From NCBI GenBank assembly GCA_028751875.1, contig CM054153.1:9728164-9792163 (forward strand): 64,000 nt of DNA. The letters are read 5' to 3'. How positions within the stretch are numbered: the stretch's first letter is position 1; every line of letters begins with the position of its first letter. Both the position numbers and the translations under genes were made by a program. Shown in pieces: positions 1 to 12,800 of the stretch. The stretch is from Rapana venosa. Lineage: Eukaryota; Mollusca; Gastropoda; Neogastropoda; Muricidae. The notes beneath the pieces were generated by a model, which worked only from the letters and a program-made list of their open reading frames with translations, had not been told where the DNA came from and did no database searches.

Positions 1-735
1 CTGTATCAAATTCTGAAAAATGTTAAAAAGGCACTTAATGTACCTTTGGTGGGAGTGCATCACATTTCACTCTGGTGAACTTCTCGATGATAGACATTCA
101 GTCAGTGAAAGCAGTCTTACTATAATAATAAATAATAATATATGGAATTTATATAGCGCTGAATCTTGTAAAGCAAGAAATCAAAGCACTTAGATTTTAA
201 AAAAAAATTTCAAAGGTAAATGGAATAAGCACTCATGTGCTTTTTTTTCACATCCAGTCCCCATGTGTATGTGGTTTTGTAAATTTTGTCATCTGTTCCC
301 ACCGGCACACAATGGCCTACTCTTTTGAAAAGCAGAACAGGATTTAATGTGTGCACAAGATGTTCTGCATGCGTTCGCACATGGGGCCTCGGTTTATAGT
401 CTCATCCGAAGGACTTACCACTGAAAATGTAATGCAAATCTAAGTCTGGACAAAAGAAACAAAAACCCTGCTCAACTTTGTGTGAACACTTATTCCCCCA
501 ACATCACTTAAAGCCTAATAATCAATGCAAATCAAACAGTGTATGCTGCAAACCTAAATGAGGACGGAAAATGAAAGAGTGTAGCAATTTGTGGTACAAT
601 ATAAACAAAATTTTTAAAGGAAAAAAAAGGCAAGGTCTACTTCTGTTTCTATCTGGGTTTGTTTTTGTTTGTTTGTTGTTGAGGTCCTTTGTACGTGTTG
701 GTGTTGTACAGAGTGGCAAAGCTTCTCCTCCCCAC
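1..735. other. NCBP1 last intron (partial) with repeats
   Basis: Intronic. Bases 1-64 match 16490-16553 and are the end of an interspersed repeat. Bases 124-196 hold an (ATA)n plus TATATAGCGCTGAATC repeat, and 219-425 a SINE. The remainder shows nothing recognisable. Confidence 0.7.
219..425 (-). repeat. tRNA-derived SINE, family A, partial
   Basis: This family recurs throughout the window. Landmarks are the AAGATGTTCTGC block, the GGCCTACTC block and the TTATAGTCTCATCCGAAGG block. Fuller copies at 11640 and 57715 show a tRNA-type B box at one end and an A/T-rich tail at the other, which sets orientation. This copy retains the tail half. Confidence 0.7.
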
Positions 736-861
736 CTGGAAAATGACCAGGAAAAGGTTCTTCTGTTGGCTGGTTGCTGTCTCCAGTCTCTCTTCCATGC
801 GTTCAATCATCTCTTCCGTCGGCACCTCTTCGTCAGAAAAAATTTCCATTCCATCAGCCTC
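736..861 (-). CDS. NCBP1: NCBP1 exon 21 (residues 674-715), last exon in window
   Basis: Encodes [20 protein letters not shown], then [22 protein letters not shown]. The E.IE...[14 protein letters not shown] motif is diagnostic. Acceptor CATCAG, donor GTGGGG. No downstream exon is visible in 1-735, so the C-terminal segment lies outside the window. Confidence 0.96.
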
Positions 862-3800
862 CTGATGACAGAAATCAACCAACCATTTTTTTTTTTAAAT
901 CCCCACATACACACTGTATTTTTTTCATTGTAACTTTAACACAAATCTGATACCTTTCCTTGCCCAATAACTTAATGTCTTCAGAGAAAGAAAAAAACAC
1001 TAACATTTCAAAACATGTTTTCAGAGAAAGAAAAAAACACCAAAATTTCAAAACATGTCTTCAGAGAAAGAAAAAAACACCAAAATTTCAAAACATGTCT
1101 TCAGAGAAAGAAAAAAAAAAAATTTCAAAACAAGTCTTCAGAGAAAGAAAAAAACTCTAACATTTTTCAAATATTTGTGGAGTATATTTCTGAACAAATA
1201 TCCATCCATCACCTTAATACTATGGGAAATGACAGACAGGAATTAAAGCAGAGCAAAAAACAACATGAAAAAAACAACAGAAAAAAACAACAAAAGCACA
1301 TTATGATTTACTTCACTAGCAGTGTGTGGCTGATGGAAGAAAAAAAATCCTCATTCTGTTGAACAGCTATGTCTTACAAAACAGGAGTACAAAAAGACTT
1401 AAGCTGAATATGCTCTGCTACTATAAAAAAAAAAAACCACTACAAAAATCATAAGAAAACTGTTCAATTCTAACTTCACAAAACCTATGCGGTCATTGGG
1501 GGGGGGGGTGAGGTATCAAAAACCTCAGCCTTTATGGGGCCAGCATATTGAGGGCTCGTGTATAAGACAGACTGAAATGCAAAACCACCACCATTCCAAC
1601 CCCCCACCCACCTTTCTCTTGGCGGCGTCCAGTCTGTCTCTGGTGTCGTCCACTTCACTCTGCAGCTGGTTCACCTGCTTGGTCATCTTCTTGATGGTGC
1701 CGTGCAGGATCTCCCACACAAAGAAACTGCCGACAGAAAGACGTCACAGCAACACAGTCAGGGTCAGGCCACTCGTCTTTCCTGTCTTCTGCACCGTTTA
1801 CTAACTATGCTGGAGTGATGGCTTCCCTCTATCGCAGTAGTCTTTCAGCCATGATTACTTTATAGCCCCAAGCAAGGTTCTTCTCTCTGCCAATGTTAGC
1901 CGAACAATATGTGCCAATGTTAGCAGAACAATACTATTGATGTGTCGACACCTTCAATCCAGGGAATTCTCCCAGTAGCGATCCAAGTACAGATCTTCCT
2001 CCATTCTCTTTATGAGTGTATGCATCAATTGTAAAGGTGTCCCATAACCTATGCAGTCGTTGGGGAACAAGATGTCAGAGACCTCAGCTTCTGACTGTGC
2101 ATACAGTAGGCTATATACACATACACAAGATCAAACATGCACATCAAAGATCCCGTTATTAAGGTGGACCACTGCGTCACTTTTTGCAAATTTTCGTTTC
2201 TCAGGAACTAGTAAAGATATCTAAATGAAATTTGGTACACATACTAAGTGCATTAATATGGCTATCTGTGCCAAGTTTGAAGTATGTAAGTCAAACAGAT
2301 ATGATAATGTGATAATTTTTCCAAAAACATATGGGTCGCTGTTTAGCCCATCTGCTACTTTCAAAATATGCATTACATAATGGTGTTTATAATTTTTCCA
2401 GTTTGACTTGATATCACTGTGTGCACTGATCACAAAAAAGTTATGTTTTACTTAATAAAATAGTGTTTTCTGTCTTCTCCAAATATGCCCAAAAATTTTC
2501 ATTCCCAATTTTTTGTTTATATCATTTGGTATTTAAAAACTAAACAGCTACAGAGCTCAAACACTCTCATTGCACTCAGCAGATGTTTCTAAACCAGCAT
2601 GCCAAATTTCATTAGATTATTTCTATTACGTCAGAAGTTACAGATGGGACAAACGACTGACCCAGCCGAAAAAACTAGTTTTGAGAAAAACGCCCGTAAA
2701 GATTTAGTTAATCTAATCAATAAAACTCATGATTAAACATTCCAAATAAATTTTGCATGGTAAAATAGCATTAGGCCAACATTACTGAGTGATTACAGAC
2801 AGTTTTTCTTATAGAATAAATTTTTCAGGAGGCTCCTGGGGCATACACCCCCCCTTGCCTGCCTGGCTATGTTCACGTTCCGCATGCCTTACAGTTTCTA
2901 TTTTCCCCCCTCTTTTCTCTGGCCCTATCAGAGGATTTTCTAGTGGCTGTTTTCACTCTGAGAATGTCTGATTTTTTAAACAAACACTTCTGCATTGCTG
3001 CCTGCCACAAAACCCGGGACCAGCAAAGCACTTTGTTGCAGGAAAAGTACCTCCCTCCAATTCCCATGCCAACTTTTTCCCTTGTATATGTTCATCTCAG
3101 CTTCGAATGTAGATCTTTATATAAATATCAAAATATTTTTTAAAAGTGAGATAGACAAAATAATAAAATGTGTGAGAATACAAAGCAGAATGAAAAACAA
3201 TAAACGGGTGTCAAAATGGAAATACAAGAGAGTTGGAAAGTGAGCTGAAAAGAAAAGAGGCAGGGAAGAAATATGTGTGTGGAAAGAGATGGTGGTGGAA
3301 CAGGACTCCAGAAGGCAATACAAAGTATTCAGTTCTTGGCCTCTTTTTGCAGCCAATTAAAATAATGTATGCTGATGGACTTATGATGTGAAAACATCAA
3401 AAATGTGTGCTTTTTTATGCAATGTTTGTGCATATGCGAGTGAGTGGACATGCAAAATATCTGCATGTGTTTAAAAATTTGTTATACTACTTACTAGATA
3501 TTCAAATAAGAAAACAAAATTATTATTGCATATCAATAGAAAAAAACTCATACATATAGCCATTTTGAATGCATGCACACACACACACACACAAAGTGTA
3601 CACACAGAATGCACACACATTCTGTTGACAGTGACAGCAAACAAAAATATCTTTCTTTTCTAACACACACTGTGTTAAACTCAGTAAAAATTCCTATGAG
3701 AATTATCAGTAAATTAAAAACTGCCTCTGAAAATACAGACAATTGAATAAAAAATAAAACAGTGAAAGAATCTGGGGAGAAAAAAGTGAATTATACTGAA

Positions 3801-6800
3801 TAGCCCTAGTAAAAAAAAAAAACCTGCAGAACAAAAGGCACTACTGTATGCTTTCTAAGTTCCAACAACACATAACTTGATAGGAAAAGAATTGTCAGCG
3901 ACGTTCCCAAAACATATATAAATCGATGGAAAATGTAGCTAATCAAGTTTGTCTACCTTCGGCTCGCAGTTTATAACACTTTGTGCACCGTTACGTTGTC
4001 ACCAAACTTTCTAAGGTTGACACATCAATGACGATATTCTGCGATTGTTTAAAAAATTGCGGCTCGCGGATCGGTTAATTTTTCTTGCACAACAGGTCTT
4101 TATCATAAAATTTGTGTCGGTGCCAGCCATTGATACGTTTTATGGAGAAAAATTTTCCAATTATTCCCTCAGAGAAGCAAGCGAGTTGCTATTGCGACAT
4201 CGCAGTTGATTGCACAGCACGGCCAAAGTCGGTCACCACTTTCAGCTGGCGATCGTCAGTCTATTTTCCGTTTCCTCCATTTTCTATTCTGTCTGCTGAA
4301 GGCATTGACAGTCCAACTCTTGTTTTCGGCATATTTTGGCATTTTTGAGACTTTCAGTAAAAAACTTTGGCTAAAAAACCGGTCCGACTGGTGTGTCAAT
4401 CGAACTCAGGAAGAAAACATCCGCCATCTTGGATAAAAGTCACGTGACTTAGAACCAATCAGCTATTTTTTTACGGCCATGAGCCAATCAGAGACTTCGA
4501 CTCAACCGTATGCCATCAGTAAATGCCTCTCGGGTTCCTTCGGATTCGCTCTTCGTGTGTTTCTTGTTATTCTTTGATGCTGCTATGAGCATTTCTTGTA
4601 TAATACTTCTAGTATCCTACACTCTGCATTGCAGTGATGCAGACTGTGTGTGTGGGTGTAGCCAGGCCTACCTGGTGAAGTCTTGCTGCATCTGGTCAGA
4701 GAAGATCCAGTTGGCCACAGCCTGGCACTGGACCACTTCAGTCCTCAGCAACTTGTCCACCAGCACCACAATCATCTGTAACACAACACACCCCATCATG
4801 TTTCACCAACCCATTCACTTCATCAGTTAGGGTTGTTTTTTTAAATCACATCACCCCCCACACACACACACACTTTTCTCAAGGTGGGCGACTACTCTTA
4901 CTCAAATATCAAGTCTATAATGGCCGCCTACAATCGTAACAATAAACGTGAAGCATATTTCCAATTTTACAAAAAGACAGTAGTGAAAAGCAAGGAAGGA
5001 TGTGGTGAAAAGCAAGGAAGGATGTGGTGAAAAGCAAGGAAGGATGTGGTGAAAAGCCAAGGGAGGATGTGGTGAAAAGCGAGGATGTATTATCTCTCTT
5101 CTCTCTCCGGTCTGGTCCTGCAGCCATCGACGATCATGGCTCTCCATTCTTCCCTGTTCTCGGTCCCTCTCATGAGCTCATTGTTGGTGCCCTCTTTATT
5201 CATTGCGAATTTGTTTAAGCTGTCTGTGAATTTAGAGCGTTGTCTTCCTCTGCTCGTTTCCACAGATTTTGCCACTCCATAACAGTTTCTCTAGTCCATC
5301 AGCCCTGATTATATGGCCGAAAAATTTGAGCTGTCTTTCTCTGATGGTGTTGAGAAGGGATCTCTTGTATCCAGCCATTTCCATTACTTCTGCATTTGTT
5401 TTTCTTTTTGTCCATGAGACTTTCATGATTCTCCGGATGAACCACATCTCCACTGCTTCTAGTCGCTGTTCTGTGTCTTTGGCTAGGGTCCAGCACTCAC
5501 ATCCGTACAGAAGAATGGACCGTACGTAGGCTATCACAACATGGATCTTTGTCTTGAGGCTTATCTTACTGTTGGTAAAAATGCATTTCATGTTGTTAAA
5601 AGTTGCCTTAGATTGACCGATTCTCTTCTTGATTTCTGGGTCACACTTGCTGTCCGGGGTGATAGTACAACCAAGGTATTTAAAGGTGTTTACTTGTCTG
5701 ATTCTCTCTCCTTTACAGGCTATGTTGCATTGTGGTATAACAGCTTTATTTCGAGATCACCATGCATTCTGTCTTCTTTGCATTGAGCTGTAATCCTTTC
5801 TTTTCACTTTCGTCTGTTACTGTTGTTAAAATCTTTTGCAGTTTTTCTTCAGAGTCGGCGATAAGGACTGTGTCATCTGCATATCTCAGGTTGTTGATGT
5901 TGTGGCCACCTACACTAATTCCCTCATGATTCTCAATATTTCGTAGAATTATTTCACTATATACATTAAATAAATCAGGTGAGAACACGCAGCCCTGCCT
6001 CACACCCTGCAGATTGGTCTATATTGACTGATGTCATTGTCGACTCTAATGGCTGCCTCCTGTTCCCAATATATGTTTCTGAGGACTCGAAGATCTTTCC
6101 CGTCGATGTATAGCCCTGCCAGAATATCAAACAAGTCGGAGTGCCGTACTTTGTTGAACGCTTTTGAGTAGTCAATGAAGCAGAGGTACAGGTCTTTCTG
6201 GACCTCGATGGATCTTTCCATGAGAGTTTTCAATGCGAAGATTGCATTTCTGGTGCCTTTGTCTGCCATGAATCCAAATTGCGTTTCTGATATTTCTGGG
6301 AGTATTTTATTTCTCATTCTCTTCATGAGTATTCGTAAAAGAACTTTGGTGAGGTGACTCATCAGGCTGATTGTACAATGTTGGTCACATTCAGCTGTGC
6401 CCGGTTTCTTAGGGATCGCAATGTAGATGGACTTCTTCATATCTGTCGGAATCTCTCCTGTGTCATATATATTGTTTAGTAGTTTTGTGACTGCCTTAAT
6501 TCCCACTTCATCCAGGGCTGTTATCAATTCAGATGGGATATCATCAGGTCCTGGCGCCTTACCACTTTTCATCTTGCTGAGTGCATGTCTCACTTCGTCT
6601 TCCATGATTATGTGGCCATCTTCGTTGCTAATATGAGGAGGTGGACCTCTGTCGTCGTGGTATAACTCTTCGATGTATTCTGACCACCTGTTAAGAATAT
6701 CTTCTTTTTCCATGAGTATTTCTCCATCTCTCGACTTTATACAACCTGTTTTTGCAGATGATTTCTTCCCTGTCACAGCTTTTATTTTTTCATGCATAAT

Positions 6801-9800
6801 CTCGGAGCTCATCCACTTCTTATGTTCCTTTCTATTTATGACCGGTATATATTCTTTTGCTGCCTCGCTGATGCTATCTTTCATCATCTGCCATTTTTCC
6901 TCTGTAGTGGCGAGTTGATCTTGGCCATCGAATTTGTTTCCAACTTTGATCTTGTATTTTTCTTTGATTTCTTCGTCAGTCTGTAGCATGTTCATTTGCA
7001 GTTTTGGTGTTCTTTTTGCTTTTGACAACTTTTTCAATTTTAGTCGCATTGTCCCCGATAACTGGGACATGATCACTTCCACAGTCTGCACCTGGCATGG
7101 ACTTACAAGATGTTATAGAGTTACGGAAGCGTTCTTGAATCAGGATGTAATCTATTTGATTCCTGGTTCTGTCGCCAGGGCTTTTCCACGTCCATCATCT
7201 TCTTGGATGGTTTTCAAACCATGTGTTCATGACAGCCAGCTTTTGTTCCTTGCACCATTCCGTGAGCCGCTCTCCTCTTTCGTTTCTCACTCCTATTCCA
7301 AATGGGCCAACTGTGGTTTCATCTTTCCCTTTTCCTACCTTTGAATTGAGGTCACCCATTATTATTCTGATATCTTGAGACTTCAGTTGCTTCATTGCCT
7401 TTTCGATATTTTCATAAAACTCCTTTGGCCCAGGCCAAAAGCTGTGTCAGGTTATTGATGTCAGCTAATTGCCAAGGCCTACATTAAAATGTTATGTTTA
7501 AAATGTTGTGTTGAGATTGCCTTCAGCCATGACAAGCTCTTAACATAACAACCTGCACTCTCCTTTATAGGAGAAAAATCCTCTGAAGTCGGAGTATGGC
7601 TGCCTATGTGGCGAGGTACTTGAAAAGAGTCATACACGCAAACTTTCTCACCCAGTGTACTTCCTATCTCACAGTGATTCCCAGGTGGGATGAGTGAGTC
7701 AGAGTGCATGTTCTGGGTGACCCCCAGGGTGTAAAGCTGGGGAACGCACAACAACAACAATAACATAAAACTCAATTTCTGCGTCATCTTTATCAGCTGT
7801 TGGTGCATATACTTGTACTATTCCAATGTCGAAAGGTGTACCCTTAAGTTTTACTATCAGGACTCTGTCATTTACAGTCCAGAAACCTTTGATGGTCTTT
7901 GAGGTTTCTTGATCTAGAATCATGCCAACTCCTTTCTGGTGTTGATCTCCTCCTGAGTAAAGAATGGTGTAGTTGTCGGATGTTATGCAGCCTGCTCCTT
8001 TCCATCTCACTTCTGAAAGTCCTAGTATATTGAGGTTCATTCTTTCCATTTCCTGTTTGAGATTTTCCAATTTTCCTTTTTGTAGCATAGTCCCATGTAC
8101 CCATTCTGAGAAGTTTTCTGATGCGGACAGTCGCTGGATGACGATCGAGGGTTACCTGTCGCACATAATCCACCCTACCGAGCGAGGAACTTCCAGATAA
8201 ACTGGAAGCCCCCTTCACGCTGTTATCTGTATTCTGTTTCTTTCTGATTACCATGACATTCTTTGCAGAAGTATACCTATACAGGGTTCATACAGACTTG
8301 GTGGAAAAAAATTTAGGGCCTTTTTAGGGCTTTTTAAGGGTCATTATTTCCACATTTAGGGCCTAGCCACAGGGTATCGAAGCATATTTTATCGACCTGT
8401 GTATACATTTACTTTAATAATTAAACCAATCTCAAACTCATGTAAGCAAAGTCTCCTTGTCTAAAACTGCATGTTGAATACCAATTATTGACACAAATTC
8501 AAGTTAAGTTCTAGAATAGAATGTCTTTCAGTCATAGACACCACAATTAACTAAAATCCTCACACAGTAAAACTTCAAGTCATAGTGTGATGAAAGTCTC
8601 TGCTAAGCAAAGTGAAAACTAAAATAAGTATCTCTAATTTTAATATTGTTTTTCACAAACAACTAGCAAAGTGAACTTAAGACACTATCCCTCAAACTTC
8701 ATCTAATGTGAACTAGTCTCCTTGCCTTATCAAAGATGCAGATGGTTACCCGGTACTAGAACTGTAATAACAATACCCTCACACAGTCACAGAGCCTCTT
8801 CCAAATTCTGCTCCTTTTAATTCAATCTCATACATGCGTATATGCAGGCAATCACTCGCGCATGTACAAGTCACATATTGTCAATGCAGATCGAGTGATA
8901 GGCCTAACACTGGCTTGAAAAGGATGCCCACCCATCTCTCCCCATAGTAATAATGTTTAAAAAAAAATTTTAAAGGAAAAGAAAAGCAAGTATCTTCGGA
9001 TCAAGTCTGCGAATTTCAAAGTCAAGCCTAATGAACTGACCACATCCAGTGTTGAGAAATATGCAAAACGCTGGCATTTCTAACTTGCCTTATAAACTAG
9101 ATTGTTTCTGTATGCGTTCTACAGGAAATCTGTGGGGTAATCTCCTAAAATAAAGAATAGATTTGGCTACAGGTTTTATTGCTTTCCCATTCTCAAACAC
9201 GACTGTATCACTGACTCATTTTGTAAACTGCGCATGCGCACAGGAGAAAGAATGGCTATTCACAGCGCAGCTGTGCTTAAATTGCAAAAAAACCCTCCTA
9301 GAGGACTATAGCACAGTAAACAGGTATTTCTTCAACTCGTGATTGCAGTTCCATTGTGCAAAATTATTTTCCAAACAAATTACCGACATACCGTACGGCA
9401 TAGGTAGGTAGTCCTATGCTTGTTTGTTTTTTTAAATGGTGAAAACAAAGCGATCACACACTTCCAAAGGATGCAAATTACCTCCCTTGGCAAATTAGAT
9501 GGCACCACACGAATAGCAGACGACAGGCATTCTATCAGTGATATCACAATCTTTTGGACACCCTTCTTGCTTTCATTTCTCATAAGTTTTATATTGTATA
9601 TTTGTTTAATCTATATTTCAACAGAAACTCTCACTCATGATTCCCATTTTTAGGGCTTTTTAGGGCCTCCAGGGCTGTAGGTCTCATTTTTAGGGCTTTT
9701 TAGGGGCCTTAAATGGGCTCTTAAAAAATCAGGGCCTTTTAGGGCTTTTTAAGATTTGTACGAACCCTGCTATAGTAGGCTGCAATTACTTTCTATAGGA

Positions 9801-12800
9801 GCAGTGCTCGTACTGAGCGGATTGTCTTAGCCATTGTACTCATATAATATCATCTGCCTAACACATTGAAGTGCTGACCATATATGTATTATATACCACT
9901 TTAACTCATTACTGTGACGTGCCGAAGCTTAAGAATCGGCAGACTTACGATTTTTTTTAAAAACACAAAGTGATGGTTAACTCAAGGGAAAGTACTCTGG
10001 CCTGTAGGGCAATCATTTTTCTAAACACAGTTGCTTTCCTTGACCATAAGCTTGTCTAGTTTTTGTTTGTTGGCCAATTATGTTTGACATGTCAACAAGT
10101 GATATCTTTGGAATTTCAGGCACTCCAGTGTTATGATTCTTTTTTTTTAAAAATCTGTTGTACAAAAAGTGACATCAGATGGATTCAACCAGCTTCAGGG
10201 AACTTTACTTTGGTGAAAAATCATCACATTGCTTCAAGGGGCCTAGTTGGTGAATAGTTCAAGCCATTTAAGATACCAGCCCTAATTTTCAATTTTATTT
10301 TTCAGCATTCAGTGACATATTTTGAAAATTTGTAAAAAATAAATACAGTCATCTATTAAAAAACGGTGAAACAATCTCAAAAGAAGACATTATAAACTTT
10401 TCAATGATGTATAATGTGTATATCATTATCATGTTGGGTAAGTCTGCTGAATTTTTCAAATATAGCCAAAATCACACGTCACCACAAAATGGCAGGATCC
10501 ATTTCACTGCGACTCCAATGAGTTAAATCATGCAGATTTCTCTGCATCAAATTTGGGCTGCTACTCCTCTGGGAGAGCGTGTTGCCACAAGAGCAGCGCC
10601 ACCCATTATTTTTTTCCCACTTCCTATCTGCAACTGTATTTGTTTCCCTGTCAGAATGGGCTTTTCTCTACAGAATTTTGCCAGGGACTACTCTCTTGTT
10701 GCTGTGGGGTCTTTTATGTGCACTAAATAATTATGTATACTACACAAGACCTCGGCTTATCGTCTCATCTAAACAACTATCATCCAGACCACCACTCACG
10801 GTCTAGTGGATGGGGGGAGAAAGTTTCGCACCTAAATGGGGATTGAACCACCACACACTTCCAACCAGGACTTCTGGCTCTCTAGGCAGGTGCATTACCT
10901 CTAGACCTCTAGTGGTGAAAAGTAAGGGAGAACACTTGTCCAGACAGGCCAGTTCCTAGAAAATACAAGTCGCTACGCAAACAGCATGCCACAGATAAAC
11001 ACAATCCTAACACAACGTCTCACAGCGTAAGTAACAACACTGACATATACCACCCGCTTGGGGTTTTTTTTGTTTGAAACATCAATAACCAATGAAGGTT
11101 TAAGCCTGGGCGGAGACTATCAGTCGCACTTACCTGCTGGTGTGACCTCCAGGTGCTGTACAGGGTCTTCAGCAGGCAGATCTGTCCTTCCTCCGTTTCA
11201 GCCAGCGACTTCAGGTTAGGATAAAACCTGACCGGGGAAAACAAAGATGTTGGAATCAATGTTCTCTGAAGTCAAAATGCAGCTACCTAAATGTTTCTTT
11301 TGGGGGGGGGGAGGGGGGGGGGGACCCAGCTTCATACACAAAAATATCATCATTGGTGACACCTCGGAGCTCTAGCTGAGGAACGAAAAAATATATATGA
11401 ATAGATAAATAAATGTGTGTGTGGGGGAGGGACACAGAGAGAGTCTGTGTTTCTGTGGGAAAAAAATCACTTTTGTCCTAATTACAAAAGGTAGGCCTAC
11501 ATTTCTTGGAGGCAGTGGTCCACTTGTTTGTTTTCTTTACATTTATCTGTATGAATGAGTAAAATAACAATAACACATCATATTCATTATCATCACGATG
11601 ACAATAATAGCAACAGCAAACAACAACAAAAACATAATAACCATTGGTGAGGTCCTTGGTTCGATTCCCAGCCTTGCCCTTTCTTTCCAGTTTGACCAAA
11701 AAATCAAACTGAGTGTCAAAGTACTTCGGATGAGACTATAAACCCGAGCACCTTGTGTTAATACATGCAGAACATCTTGCAAACTCAACTAAAACCTGTT
11801 GTGCCTTTTGGAAGAGTATGTCGTTTCGTGCCAGTAGGAATGGATGACAAATTTTTAAAATGCATGCGCATCTCAATTGGGAAATCTCACCATTGGTAAA
11901 CTTTGGAGCTCTAGCCATGGAATGAAAAAAAAAAAAAAAAAGACAGACAAGAAAAAAAAAGACTGCACAATGACCAGAGAGGCTTACTTGGCAAGAGCAG
12001 CGAAGGAATGACTGAAGGACTTGGAGCCCAAAAACAGCAGTGTGGACACAAAGACGTCCACCTTCAACGGATGATAGCTGGGGTTGTCTGCAACAGAAGA
12101 ACCAGATAAACATTAAAAAAATATTATCAACATCATCATCATCACCAATGTCTCATCTTTGTGGATAATAGCCTGGGTTGTCTGCAGCAGATTGACCAAA
12201 TATACATACAAATTACATCATCATCATCATCATCACTGTCTGATCTTTGCAGATGATAGCTGGGGTTGTCTGCAGCAGAAGGACCACACACTCATAAAAA
12301 TCATATCTTCATCATCATCATCACCGTATGATCTTCTGACAGCCCATTTCCAGCATCTGCATGAAGATGAACATCTATTAGAATCAACATCTGCATGAAT
12401 TGCCCAAGTTGTGCAAAATCACGGTCATGCGCCACAGGTTAATATTAATAATTATAACTCTTTGCACTTTGTGTTGTGTCTATAGCATCTGTATGTATGT
12501 TAGTCCGTCATTGTCGACGATGACCTCCAAAACAGCAGAGGTGGCAGCTGCTGTTTCGGAAACTGGGCAGAAATTTGATTATAGTGGAGATGCCTTGCCC
12601 ACAGCACATCCCCACTCTCTCGGCCAAATAGGCATAAGGACAGTCAGCGTTGGAGATGTTCTCCAAAGGCCAACTAGCCCCCAGGGCTGCAGCACATAAG
12701 GACTGTGCAAGTCAAGCCTCCTAGTCAGAGAGTCATAGTCGATCACTAAAGACTAAGCTGTAAAGTGGAATTCCATGAGTGGAAAAGCCACTGGTCATAC

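Larger units (their letters stand above)
5085..8270 (-). mobile_element. RTE-like LINE (endonuclease plus reverse transcriptase), decayed
   Basis: The element reads on the minus strand. An apurinic endonuclease-like domain (about 8100-7774 and 7412-7140) shows [18 protein letters not shown] and [10 protein letters not shown] linker follows. The reverse transcriptase (7091-6000) contains [16 protein letters not shown], the CFIDYSKAF catalytic motif A (6156-6179) and, in another frame, YADD (about 5872-5883). The C-terminal segment (5591-5090) contains [10 protein letters not shown] and [12 protein letters not shown]. Several frameshifts and stops break the reading frame, and a SINE is inserted at 7423-7763. 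It is not functional. Clade assignment to RTE is by motif recognition only. Confidence 0.88.

Noticed and set aside
978..1165. CRISPR-like array because of regular 40-bp spacing
   Set aside because: Units are contiguous without spacers, in an intron of an animal gene.
9640..9760. Telomere-like TTTAGGG arrays
   Set aside because: The spacing is irregular, the motif is TTTTTAGGGC, and it occurs only near the ends of a TIR element.
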